A stretch of 32,916 nt of DNA from Ancalomicrobiaceae bacterium (GCA_031291575.1 JARLIT010000233.1:1-32916); one strand, 5' to 3'; shown: positions 16,424 to 24,308, counted from the first letter of the stretch. The notes: a model not told the origin generated them from the sequence alone. Made by a program: numbers and translations.

Positions 16424-17935
16424 ATGGCCATCAACCTGAGGACGCCGCAAGCCGAAACCCGCGACCAGCGGCTCGGCACGATTACGCAGTGGCAGGGCAG
16501 CGCGCGGCAGCTCGCCCAGGACTCCACCTTCACCTACGCTTGCGGCCGCGATTGCGGACCGGGCGGGCGGCGGCTGTGCGAACTGTCCAGCCCCTACAGC
16601 CAGGCTTCGATGTGTGCCGAGCAGATCGCGGTGACCAACGCCACGATCATCAAGGATACCGTCGTCATTCAGCACTCCCCGATCGGCTGCGCCTCGAGCC
16701 AGTCGTTCACCTCGCGCTATTCGCGCGATCTGGCTGCCCGGCGCGGCTGGAAACCGGAAGATCCGAAGTCGATCTGCACAAACTTGAGCGAACAGGACAT
16801 GGTGTTCGGCGGCGTCGACCGGCTGGCCCAGACCATCCGCGAGGCCTACGCCCGCCACCATCCGCGCGTCATCTTCGTCGCCACCTCCTGCGCCACCGGC
16901 ATCATCGGCGACGACGTCGACGGCACGGCGCGTCAATTGGAAGAGGAAATCGGCATTCCGGTGGTGGCCCTGCACTGCGAGGGCTTCAAGTCGCGGCACT
17001 GGTCGTCCGGTTGGGACGTGATCGAGCACGGCATCCTGCGGCGGCTGGTGCCGAACCGGCCAACGGAAAAGCGCGGCGACCTGATCAACGTCATCCACCT
17101 TGGCGGGCCGGACGTGTTCTCGCCCCTCCTCAATCCCATTGGCCTCAAGGTCAATCTGGTGATGGGCGGAAATTCGCTCGAGCGGCTGGCGGACCTGTCG
17201 ACCGCGGCAGCGACCGTCACCATGTGCTTCGTGCTGTCGTACTTGGCGACCGGGCTCGAACAGGAATACGGCGTGCCGGAGATCCGGGCTCCCCTGCCCT
17301 ACGGGCTCGACGCCACAGACGCCTGGCTGCGCGACATCGCCCGCCTCACCCAGCGCGAACATCTAGTCGAGGCGGTGATCGCCGCCGAGCGCGAGCGCAT
17401 CGCCCCGGAACTCAAGCGGCTGCGTGGGCTCCTCGCCGGCAAACGCGGGTTCGTGGCCGCCGGCGCCGCCTTCGCCCACGGCCTCATCGCCGACCTGCGC
17501 GAGCTCGGCATCACCGTCGACGACGCCTTCTCCTTCCACCACGACCCGACCACCGACAGCGGCGATGCGGAACAGGATTCGCTCGGGCACCTCGTGCAGT
17601 CGACGGGCGACGTGCCCAACTTCACCGTCAGTCCGGACCAGCACTTCCAGGCTCATGCGGCGATTCTCAGGGCCAAACCTGACTTCGTCATCTGCCGCCA
17701 TTCCGGCTCGATGGCGATCCTGGCCGGCCGGATGGGTATCCCGGTGTTGCCGATCTTCTATTCCAACGACGGGCTCGGCTACGAGGGCCTCATCACCATC
17801 GGCCGCGCCATCCTGCGCGTCCTGCCGCGCCGGCGCTTCTACGCCCAGATCGCCGAACACTCCCGTTTCCCCTACCAGGACTGGTGGCTCAACGAGACGG
17901 ACCCTTACGCACTGTCCGCCGAAGCCGCTGAGTGA
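16424..17935 (+). CDS. marD: Nitrogenase-like catalytic subunit alpha (NifD-like, probable MarD)
   Basis: Likely alpha subunit of a methylthio-alkane reductase, which takes electrons from the NifH-like protein and cleaves C-S bonds of organic sulfides. The 503 residues keep the NifD framework. P-cluster cysteines are Cys64, Cys89 (QHSPIGC) and Cys156 (ATSCATGIIGDD), matching Azotobacter NifD Cys62/88/154. The cofactor cysteine is Cys268 (TVTMCFVLSY), matching Cys275. Residues special to N2 reduction are changed: after CEGF, Trp193 and Trp197 stand where NifD has Gln191 and His195, and Phe445 aligns with cofactor ligand His442. Extra cysteines (40, 44, 52) lie in YACGRDCGPGGRRLC. ATG 16424 follows GGACGGAG; an in-frame GTG at 16367 is less likely. 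The symbol rests on family features and sulfur neighbours; group IV nitrogenase-like protein is the safe call. Confidence 0.8.
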   Translation: MAINLRTPQAETRDQRLGTITQWQGSARQLAQDSTFTYACGRDCGPGGRRLCELSSPYSQASMCAEQIAVTNATIIKDTVVIQHSPIGCASSQSFTSRYSRDLAARRGWKPEDPKSICTNLSEQDMVFGGVDRLAQTIREAYARHHPRVIFVATSCATGIIGDDVDGTARQLEEEIGIPVVALHCEGFKSRHWSSGWDVIEHGILRRLVPNRPTEKRGDLINVIHLGGPDVFSPLLNPIGLKVNLVMGGNSLERLADLSTAAATVTMCFVLSYLATGLEQEYGVPEIRAPLPYGLDATDAWLRDIARLTQREHLVEAVIAAERERIAPELKRLRGLLAGKRGFVAAGAAFAHGLIADLRELGITVDDAFSFHHDPTTDSGDAEQDSLGHLVQSTGDVPNFTVSPDQHFQAHAAILRAKPDFVICRHSGSMAILAGRMGIPVLPIFYSNDGLGYEGLITIGRAILRVLPRRRFYAQIAEHSRFPYQDWWLNETDPYALSAEAAE

Positions 17936-17948
17936 ACGGGAGCCCCCC

Positions 17949-19358
17949 ATGAACATCCAGTCCCGTTTCGACGACGACATCGCCGGCAGCTTTTCCGCTG
18001 CCCCCGGCCCGATCGAACAGGTTCGCTACGCCTGCGCACTGGGTGCGCTGACTTCGGTCATTGCCATAGAGGGCGCCATTCCGATCAGCCACTGCGGCCC
18101 CGGCTGTGCCTCGAAACAGTTCCACGCGCTCTCCGGCATCTCCGGATATCAGGGCGGCGAATTCCACGTGCCCTCGACCAATATCGGCAACAAGGAAGTC
18201 ATTTTCGGCGGCGCCGACCGGCTCGACGAGTTGATTGCCTCGACGCTTAAAGTGATGGAGGCCGAGCTCTACGTGGTGCAGTCGGGTTGCATCCCGGGCC
18301 TCGTCGGCGACGATGTGGCCAATGTGGTGCAGAGCTACCAGCGGCGTGGGGTACCGATCGTGTTTGCCGAAACGCTCGGCTATCGCGGCACCAATTTCAC
18401 CGGCCACGAGACGGTCGTCCGAGCGATCCTCGATCAATACGTCGCCAAACAAGCGGGCCCTGCGCCGAGATCCCAAAAGCGCCTCGTCAATGTCTGGTCG
18501 CTCCTCCCATACCAGAATCCATTCTGGCGCGGCGATCTGACAGAAATCCGCCGCATCCTCGAAGGCATCGGGCTCACGGTGAACATCCTGTTCGGCCCGG
18601 CCTCGGAGGGGCTGGCCGAATGGCGGGCGATCCCGTCGGCCGCGCTCAATCTCGTTCTCTCCCCCTGGCTTGGCCTCGCCACCGCCCGGCACCTTGAAAG
18701 CGTCTACGGCCAGCCGTTCCTGCATGTGCCGGCTGTGCCGATCGGTGCCCAGGCGACGAGCGCCTTCTTGCGGCAAGTGGCCGAGGAACTGGACCTCGAC
18801 AGCGGTCCGGTCGAGGCCTTCATCACCCGCGAGGAGCGCGACTACTACCACTACCTGCGCGATTTCGCCCATTTCTATGCCGGCTGCACATCGCAGTACC
18901 AGCTGCCCTCCGAGGTCAACATCGTCGGTGAGAGCGCCTATGCGTTGAGCTTGGCACGGTTCTTCGTCGGCGATCTCGGCCTGAACCCCGGCGTCATCGT
19001 CCTCACCGAAAACCCACCGGAACACGAGCGCGAGACGATCCACCGCTCATTCCGCGATCTCGCCCCCGGCATTGACGGCGAACCGGTGTTCGAGGCGGAC
19101 GGCCACCGCGCGCATGCGGTCATCCGCGCCAAACCGCGCATCGGCGAACTCCCGCTTCTGTTCGGTTCGACCTGGGAGGCCGGCGTGGCGCAAGAGATCG
19201 GCGCGCCTCTGGTCGAGATCTCCTATCCCGCGACCGACGAGGTGGTCATCGCCCGCTCCTACGTCGGCTACCGCGGTGCGCTACAACTGCTCGAGCGGAC
19301 CTACACGACGGTCGTGCGTCAGTCGACGGAAGAAAATCCGGAGACGGCAGCGCTATGA
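17949..19358 (+). CDS. marK: Nitrogenase-like subunit beta (NifK-like, probable MarK)
   Basis: Beta partner of the preceding subunit, 469 residues, slightly shorter than NifK and lacking its N-terminal extension. The P-cluster cysteines line up: Cys29 (VRYACALGALTS, NifK Cys70), Cys53 (HCGPGCASKQ, NifK Cys95) and Cys114 (VQSGCIPGLVGDDV, NifK Cys153). Cys49, four residues before Cys53, is an extra potential ligand. The fold's repeated Rossmann-like domains are visible to the end, for example EVNIVGESAYALSLARFF. In this enzyme class the beta subunit holds half of the inter-subunit cluster and docks the Fe protein. It begins 13 bases after the alpha stop; ATG 17949 is preceded by GGGAGCCCCCC. 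It overlaps the next gene by four bases (ATGA). Confidence 0.8.
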   Translation: MNIQSRFDDDIAGSFSAAPGPIEQVRYACALGALTSVIAIEGAIPISHCGPGCASKQFHALSGISGYQGGEFHVPSTNIGNKEVIFGGADRLDELIASTLKVMEAELYVVQSGCIPGLVGDDVANVVQSYQRRGVPIVFAETLGYRGTNFTGHETVVRAILDQYVAKQAGPAPRSQKRLVNVWSLLPYQNPFWRGDLTEIRRILEGIGLTVNILFGPASEGLAEWRAIPSAALNLVLSPWLGLATARHLESVYGQPFLHVPAVPIGAQATSAFLRQVAEELDLDSGPVEAFITREERDYYHYLRDFAHFYAGCTSQYQLPSEVNIVGESAYALSLARFFVGDLGLNPGVIVLTENPPEHERETIHRSFRDLAPGIDGEPVFEADGHRAHAVIRAKPRIGELPLLFGSTWEAGVAQEIGAPLVEISYPATDEVVIARSYVGYRGALQLLERTYTTVVRQSTEENPETAAL

Positions 19359-19765
19359 CGGAGCCCGTTTCCCCGCCGAGCCCAACCGCGCGCGTCGCCA
19401 TCGGCACGCATTCCGGCGTGCGGGTGTCGGAGCACTTCGGCTACGCCACCCGTTTCGAGATCTGGGAGGTGGCGCCGACCGGCTCCCGCCTCCTCGAAAC
19501 GCGCCTCAACAAGCCGGCCTGTCGTTCGGCGACGCATCAGCCGGGGACGCGCGTTGGAGATGAGGGCCATGCCGACGAGCTGATGGAAGCCTCCGTCGCC
19601 TCTGTCTCGGACTGCCGCGCCGTGGTCGTCGCCAAGATCGGCGAATGCGCGCTGACCCGGCTCGATCACCTCGGCATCCTTGCCTTCGAGACCGAGGATC
19701 CGGTCGATCAGACGGTGCGCGAGCTGGCTCAATTTCCCGGCCTGTTTGAGAGGCACGTGGCATGA
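19355..19765 (+). CDS. NifX/NifB-C-terminal-like cluster-binding protein
   Basis: Stand-alone domain of the dinitrogenase iron-molybdenum cofactor family (NifX, NafY core, NifB C-terminus), 136 residues. The domain starts with RVAIGTHSGVRVSEHFGYAT, in which the His-Phe-Gly is the family landmark, and ends with VVAKIGECALTRLDHLGILA. Such proteins bind or shuttle the cluster precursor made by NifB. The NifB-like protein encoded next lacks this C-terminal domain, so the two genes together correspond to a split full-length NifB, or this is a dedicated carrier delivering a cluster to the D/K-like complex (inference). ATGA overlaps on both sides show tight co-translation. Confidence 0.75.
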   Translation: MTEPVSPPSPTARVAIGTHSGVRVSEHFGYATRFEIWEVAPTGSRLLETRLNKPACRSATHQPGTRVGDEGHADELMEASVASVSDCRAVVVAKIGECALTRLDHLGILAFETEDPVDQTVRELAQFPGLFERHVA

Positions 19766-20703
19766 GCGAGCAGACTTCGCCGCCGACCGCCTGCACCGCG
19801 CACGCCATGCGGCAGACAGCCATGGTGCCCGCCTTTCCTGACCTCGAGGGCCGCCATCCCTGCTTCTCCACCACGGCCGAAGGCCACGCCAAGGCGGCAC
19901 GGCTGCATCTGCCGGTGTCGCCAGCCTGCAATATCGCCTGCGCCTTCTGCCGGCGCGACTTCAACCGCATCGAGCATAGGCCAGGCGTGGCGGCGCGGCT
20001 GCTGACACCGGACGAGGCTGTGGCGGTGACCGAGCGGGCGGTTCGCCTGATCCCCAATCTTGCTGTCGTCGGCATCGCCGGTCCGGGAGACCCGCTTGCC
20101 AGCGACCACGCCATCACGACGTTTTCCAAGATCCATGCCCGTTTCCCTGAGCTGACGCTGTGCGTCTCGACCAACGGGCTGATGCTGCCGGCCCGCATCG
20201 ACGAACTGGTTGCGGCCGGCGTCACCACGCTGACGGTTACCGTGAACGCCGTCGATCCGGCGATCCAGGCCGAGATCACGCCCAAGATCGCCTGGAATCG
20301 CAGAAGACTCGACGGCATCGCAGCGGCCGAACGGCTGATTGCCAATCAGATCGACGGCATCTCGAAAGCCACTCACCTCGGTCTCACCATCAAGATCAAC
20401 ACCGTGCTGATCCCGACGCTCAACGACGACCACATCGGCTCGATCGCCGAGACGGTGGCAGCAGCCGGCGCGCGGATGATCAACGTCATCCCGCTCATTC
20501 CCGAACACCAACTGAAGCGCCTGAAGGAGCCGAGCTTCATCGACCGTCACAAGGCAAGAATCGCCGCCTCGAAACATCTCAGGGTCTTCACCCACTGCAA
20601 CCGCTGTCGTGCCGACGCCGCCGGCGTCCCTGGAGGGAGCGACTACACCCGCGAGCTCTATGGCGACGACCTTGTCACCGAACCGACCTTCTCGCACGGC
20701 TGA
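19762..20703 (+). CDS. marB: NifB-like radical SAM cluster-synthesis protein (probable MarB)
   Basis: Radical SAM enzyme, 313 residues, predicted to fuse two [4Fe-4S] clusters and insert carbide to form an [8Fe-9S-C]-type precursor. The SAM cluster motif is Cys56-x3-Cys60-x2-Cys63 (CNIACAFC). The residues that bind the two substrate clusters in NifB are kept: Cys34 in EGRHPCFS, and Cys279 and Cys282 in HCNRCRADAAG. GIAGPGDPL is the SAM-contact strand. All these are NifB-specific, so this is no generic radical SAM protein. Length agrees with NifB forms lacking the C-terminal NifX domain, which is encoded just upstream. Its presence implies that the D/K-like complex carries a NifB-derived cluster, unlike chlorophyll or F430 reductases. 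ATG overlaps the upstream stop. Confidence 0.85.
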   Translation: MSEQTSPPTACTAHAMRQTAMVPAFPDLEGRHPCFSTTAEGHAKAARLHLPVSPACNIACAFCRRDFNRIEHRPGVAARLLTPDEAVAVTERAVRLIPNLAVVGIAGPGDPLASDHAITTFSKIHARFPELTLCVSTNGLMLPARIDELVAAGVTTLTVTVNAVDPAIQAEITPKIAWNRRRLDGIAAAERLIANQIDGISKATHLGLTIKINTVLIPTLNDDHIGSIAETVAAAGARMINVIPLIPEHQLKRLKEPSFIDRHKARIAASKHLRVFTHCNRCRADAAGVPGGSDYTRELYGDDLVTEPTFSHG

Positions 20704-20733
20704 CCGCCCTTTCCATTTCGCCAGGAGTTTCCC

Positions 20734-21618
20734 ATGTCCCGCAAACCCAAGCAGATCGCCATCTACGGCAAGGGCGGCATCGGCAAGTCGACCACGACGT
20801 CGAACATATCCGCAGCGCTAGCCGAGGCCGGCTACAAGGTGATGCAGTTCGGCTGCGACCCCAAAGCCGATTCGACCAACACGTTGCGCGGCGGCGAATA
20901 CATCCCCTCCGTCCTCGATCTTCTGGCCGAGAAGCGCCGGGTCGACGCGCGCGAGGCGGTGTTCAAGGGCTTTGCCGGCATCTATTGCGTCGAGGCGGGC
21001 GGTCCGGCTCCGGGCGTCGGTTGCGCCGGGCGCGGCATCATCACCGCGGTCGAACTGTTGAAGCAGCAGCGCGTGTTCGAAGATCTCGACCTCGATTTCG
21101 TCATCTACGACGTGCTTGGCGACGTGGTGTGCGGCGGCTTCGCCGTGCCGGTCCGGGAAGGCATCGCCGAACACGTCTTCACCGTGTCCTCGGCCGACTT
21201 CATGGCGATCTACGCCGCCAACAACCTGTTCCGCGGCATTGAGAAATTCTCCAATTCCGGCGGCGCGCTTCTGGGCGGCATCATCGCCAATTCGATCAAC
21301 ACCGACTTCCAGCGCGAGATCATCGAGGATTTTGCCGACAAGACCTCGACCCCGATCGTGCAGTTCGTGCCGCGGTCCTTGACCGTCACCCAGGCCGAAC
21401 TGTCAGGCAAGACGACCATCGAGGCGGCGCCGCACTCCGAGCAGGCCGACGTCTACCGCGCGCTCGCCCGCCACATCGCCGGCCACGAGATCTCCAAGGT
21501 GCCGACGCCGCTCTCCCCGGCGGAGCTCCGGGAATGGTCGGCGCGCTGGGCCGAACACGTCGTTCAGATGGAGCGGACGGAGCGCGGCGAGCGGGCGCGC
21601 CCGCGCGTCGTCGCCTGA
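20734..21618 (+). CDS. marH: NifH-like Fe protein, ATP-dependent reductase (probable MarH)
   Basis: Homodimeric [4Fe-4S] reductase that drives electrons into the D/K-like component with MgATP hydrolysis. The 294-residue product keeps all NifH landmarks: P-loop GKGGIGKST at 12-20, FGCDPKADST, cluster cysteines Cys97 (GVGCAGRG) and Cys133 (DVVCGG), and the switch segment YDVLGD. Arg100 corresponds to the arginine that DraT ADP-ribosylates in photosynthetic and Azospirillum nitrogenases. Compared with NifH, the C-terminal tail is Arg/Glu-rich (MERTERGERARPR). AGGAG seven bases before ATG 20734 gives a strong start 30 bases after the NifB-like gene. It ends the operon, 24 bases before a strong terminator. 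BchL or CfbC are alternatives by sequence alone, but the neighbours argue against both. Confidence 0.85.
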   Translation: MSRKPKQIAIYGKGGIGKSTTTSNISAALAEAGYKVMQFGCDPKADSTNTLRGGEYIPSVLDLLAEKRRVDAREAVFKGFAGIYCVEAGGPAPGVGCAGRGIITAVELLKQQRVFEDLDLDFVIYDVLGDVVCGGFAVPVREGIAEHVFTVSSADFMAIYAANNLFRGIEKFSNSGGALLGGIIANSINTDFQREIIEDFADKTSTPIVQFVPRSLTVTQAELSGKTTIEAAPHSEQADVYRALARHIAGHEISKVPTPLSPAELREWSARWAEHVVQMERTERGERARPRVVA

Positions 21619-21642
21619 GGCTCAAGCTGCAGTGAACTTTCG

Positions 21643-21680
21643 CCCCGGTGGCATGTCTTCCTGCCACCGGGGTGCTTTTT
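21643..21680. terminator. Strong terminator between convergent operons
   Basis: Perfect 11-bp stem CCCCGGTGGCA / TGCCACCGGGG (21643-21653 and 21662-21672) around the loop TGTCTTCC, followed by TGCTTTTT. It ends the nitrogenase-like operon; on the other strand only a short AAAG follows, so it works mainly for the + strand. Confidence 0.85.
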
Positions 21681-21700
21681 GTCCTGTGCCTGGCGGCCAA

Positions 21701-22870
21701 TCACGCGGCGTCCAGTGCCTGGGCGAGATCGGCAATCAGGTCGCCACCGTCCTCGATGCCGGCGGAAAGGCGAACCAGTCCATCCGAAATGCCGAGCGCC
21801 GCGCGCTGCTCCGGCGGGATCGAGGCATGCGTCATGATTGCCGGATGCTCGATCAGACTTTCCACCCCGCCAAGGCTTTCGGCCAGGGTGAACAGGCGGG
21901 TGCGTTCGAGGAAGCGTTTGGTTCCAGCGAGGTCGCGGTCGAGTTCGACGGTGACGATGCCGCCGAAGGACAACATCTGGCGCTTGGCGAGTTCGTGCTG
22001 CGGATGGCTCTCGAGGCCGGGATAGATGACGCGAACGACGTCGTTGCGGGCTTCCAGATAGCGGGCGATCTTCAGGCCGTTTGCCGAATGCCGCTCGATC
22101 CTGAGCGCCAGCGTCTTCAGTCCGCGCAGCGCCAGGAAACTGTCGAACGGCCCGGAGATGGCGCCGACGGCGTTTTGCAGGAACGCAAGCCGCTCCTTCA
22201 ACTCCGGCCGGTCGCCGACCACCACCGAGCCGCCGATCATGTCGGAATGGCCGTTCAGATATTTCGTCGTCGAATGCACGACGATATCGATGCCGTGCTC
22301 GATCGGCCGCTGGATTGCCGGGCTGGCGAACGTATTATCAGCGACCGTGATGATGCCGCGCCGTTTGCCAAGCGCCGCCAGGGCATCGAGATCGGCCAAT
22401 TTTAGCGTCGGATTGGTCGGGGTTTCGATCCACAGGAGCTTCGTCCTGGGCGTGATCGCGGCTTCGACCGCGGCGAGGTCGGAGACGTCGACGAAGGAGG
22501 TCGATATCCCCGCCGTCCGTTCGCGCACGCGCTTGAGGAGCCGGAACGAGCCGCCGTAGATGTCGTCGGTCGCCACGACATGGTCGCCAGCATCGAGAAG
22601 ATCGATGACGGTCGATATGGCGGCCAGCCCCGAGGCAAAGGCAAAGCCGGCCGTGCCGCCTTCGAGGTCGGCGATCGCCCGCTCGAAGGCTTGGCGGGTC
22701 GGATTGTGGGTGCGGCCGTATTCCCAGCCCTTGTGCACGCCAGGGCTCGATTGCGCAAACGTCGAGGAGGCGTAGATCGGCACCATGACGGCACCGGTGG
22801 TGGGATCGTGGCTCTGGCCGCCGTGGACCGTGCGGGTGGAGAAGGCAAGCCGGTTCAATCGCTCGGTCAA
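21701..22870 (-). CDS. Cystathionine gamma-lyase / gamma-synthase family PLP enzyme
   Basis: Cytosolic PLP enzyme of the Cys/Met-metabolism family, 389 residues. The PLP lysine is Lys203 in VHSTTKYLNGHSD, with VADNTFASP carrying the pyridine-ring aspartate and the YGRTHNPTR phosphate/active-site loop near 51. Sequence alone does not separate gamma-lyase from gamma-synthase. The gene directly follows, and overlaps, a cystathionine beta-synthase, so the lyase direction is likely: cystathionine to cysteine, 2-oxobutyrate and ammonia, the second half of reverse transsulfuration. The most upstream possible start is TTG 22870, overlapping the CBS stop; a second TTG lies at 22858. It is the last gene of its operon. 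Confidence 0.85.
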   Translation of the reverse strand: MTERLNRLAFSTRTVHGGQSHDPTTGAVMVPIYASSTFAQSSPGVHKGWEYGRTHNPTRQAFERAIADLEGGTAGFAFASGLAAISTVIDLLDAGDHVVATDDIYGGSFRLLKRVRERTAGISTSFVDVSDLAAVEAAITPRTKLLWIETPTNPTLKLADLDALAALGKRRGIITVADNTFASPAIQRPIEHGIDIVVHSTTKYLNGHSDMIGGSVVVGDRPELKERLAFLQNAVGAISGPFDSFLALRGLKTLALRIERHSANGLKIARYLEARNDVVRVIYPGLESHPQHELAKRQMLSFGGIVTVELDRDLAGTKRFLERTRLFTLAESLGGVESLIEHPAIMTHASIPPEQRAALGISDGLVRLSAGIEDGGDLIADLAQALDAA

Positions 22871-24261
22871 GACGTCAGCCTCAGGTGGTTGATGAAATCG
22901 ACGGGGGTGACGAGGCCGAGGAAGTCGGCGCCGTCGACGACGAGCGCCACTTCGCCGCGATCGAACAGCGGCAGCACCGAGGCGACCGGCTGATGTACGT
23001 CGACCGTGTGCAGGTCGGTCACCATGGCGTCGCGCACGGAGCTGAGAAAGCGGTGGTCTCGTACCTGTGCCTTGGTGCCGACGGCGGCGAGAACGTCGCT
23101 TTCGTCGATGAGGCCGACCAGCCGGTTGTCAGAAACCACCGGCAATTGCGACACGTCCGCGCCCCGCATGCGCTTGTAGGCGGTCAACAACGTATCCTCA
23201 GGCGAAACGGTGATGGTCCCGCCCTCGCGGTGGCTCCTGACGACGAGATCGCGCAGATCGCCGTAGGCGGCGCGCGTGGCGAGGCCCTGTTCGGCGATCC
23301 AGGCGTCGTCGTAGACTTTCGACAGGTATTTGGCGCCGGTGTCGCAGACGAGGGTGACGACGCGCTTGGGCTCCGTCTGCTCGCGGCAGTAACGCAACGC
23401 AGCCGCCAGCAGCGTACCGGATGACGAGCCGGCGAGGATCCCCTCACGTTTCAACAGGTCGCGCGCGGTTGCCATGCTCTCGGCATCCGGGATCGAATAG
23501 GCTGCCGAGACGAGAGAGAGATCGGCGTTGGGCGGCACGAAGTCCTCGCCGATGCCTTCGACCGCCCAGGAGCCGGCCTCGATCAGGGTGCCGGTGTTGA
23601 TCAGCGGCGCGAGCACCGATCCCAACGGATCGGCCAGCACCATGCGGGTCTTCGGGCTCGCACGTCGGAAGAAGCGCCCCAATCCGGTCAGCGTTCCACC
23701 GGAGCCGACACCGACGACGACGGCATCGACGTCGCCGTCGAGCGCCGACAGAATCTCCGGCCCGGTCGTCGTTTCATGTGCCAACGGGTTGGCCGGATTG
23801 GCGAACTGGTTGACGTAGAAGGAGCCGGGAATCGAAGCCGCCAGAGCCTCGGCCCTGTCCTGGTAGTAGTCGGGATGACCCTTGCCGACGTCGGAACGGG
23901 TGATGCGCACATCGGCGCCGAGCGCCCGCAAATGCTGGATCTTTTCTCGCGACATCTTGTCGGGCACGATCAGGATCAGCCTGTAACCCTTGGGCAGACC
24001 GACCTGGGCTAACCCCAAGCCGGTGTTGCCGGCGGTCGCCTCGATGATGGTGCCGCCGGGCTTCAGGCGACCGTCGCGCTCTGCCGCCGCGATCATCGAC
24101 AAGGCGACGCGGTCCTTGATCGAACCGCCGGGGTTCTGGCTTTCGAGTTTTGCGAACAGCCGGCAGGGGCCGATGTCAAAGCGGGTCAACTCGACGATCG
24201 GCGTCAAGCCGATGAGGCCGAGAACACTGCTCGGGCGGTCGGCGGCGGATGGACTGGTCAT
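22867..24261 (-). CDS. Cystathionine beta-synthase
   Basis: PLP enzyme joining homocysteine and serine to cystathionine, the entry to reverse transsulfuration. The 464-residue product has a fold-type II catalytic core with PLP lysine Lys49 in NPGGSIKDR, the TAGNTG substrate loop, GSGGTLTG for the PLP phosphate and SSSGT near 310. A C-terminal pair of CBS domains (about 340-460; DVSQLPVVSDNRLVGLIDES marks the first) is the usual regulatory module. ATG 24261 is chosen over an upstream in-frame start because the extra 33 residues are Arg/Pro-rich and unlike the family. Together with the next gene it converts homocysteine sulfur into cysteine. Confidence 0.88.
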   Translation of the reverse strand: MTSPSAADRPSSVLGLIGLTPIVELTRFDIGPCRLFAKLESQNPGGSIKDRVALSMIAAAERDGRLKPGGTIIEATAGNTGLGLAQVGLPKGYRLILIVPDKMSREKIQHLRALGADVRITRSDVGKGHPDYYQDRAEALAASIPGSFYVNQFANPANPLAHETTTGPEILSALDGDVDAVVVGVGSGGTLTGLGRFFRRASPKTRMVLADPLGSVLAPLINTGTLIEAGSWAVEGIGEDFVPPNADLSLVSAAYSIPDAESMATARDLLKREGILAGSSSGTLLAAALRYCREQTEPKRVVTLVCDTGAKYLSKVYDDAWIAEQGLATRAAYGDLRDLVVRSHREGGTITVSPEDTLLTAYKRMRGADVSQLPVVSDNRLVGLIDESDVLAAVGTKAQVRDHRFLSSVRDAMVTDLHTVDVHQPVASVLPLFDRGEVALVVDGADFLGLVTPVDFINHLRLTS

Positions 24262-24282
24262 GGTGCACTTTCGGGGGGACGA

Positions 24283-24308
24283 GCCGCCGCGGATGAGCCC
24301 GCGGCGGC
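24283..24308. promoter_or_regulatory. Intercistronic GC hairpin between sulfhydrylase and CBS genes
   Basis: Perfect 10-bp stem GCCGCCGCGG / CCGCGGCGGC with a 6-base loop, in the 58-base gap between the O-acetylhomoserine sulfhydrylase stop and the CBS start. On the transcribed minus strand it is followed by TCGTCCCCCC rather than a T-run, so it is more likely an mRNA-stability or attenuating stem than a full terminator. Confidence 0.4.

Noticed and set aside
16424-21618. True nitrogen-fixation (nif) operon
   Set aside because: Key NifD residues Gln191, His195 and His442 are replaced, nifE/N/V/S and other assembly genes are absent, and neighbours are sulfur genes.
16424-21618. Dark-operative protochlorophyllide or chlorin reductase (BchLNB/BchXYZ), or F430 CfbCD
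   Set aside because: No bacteriochlorophyll or corphin genes nearby, and a NifB-type enzyme with its cluster cysteines would have no role in those systems.
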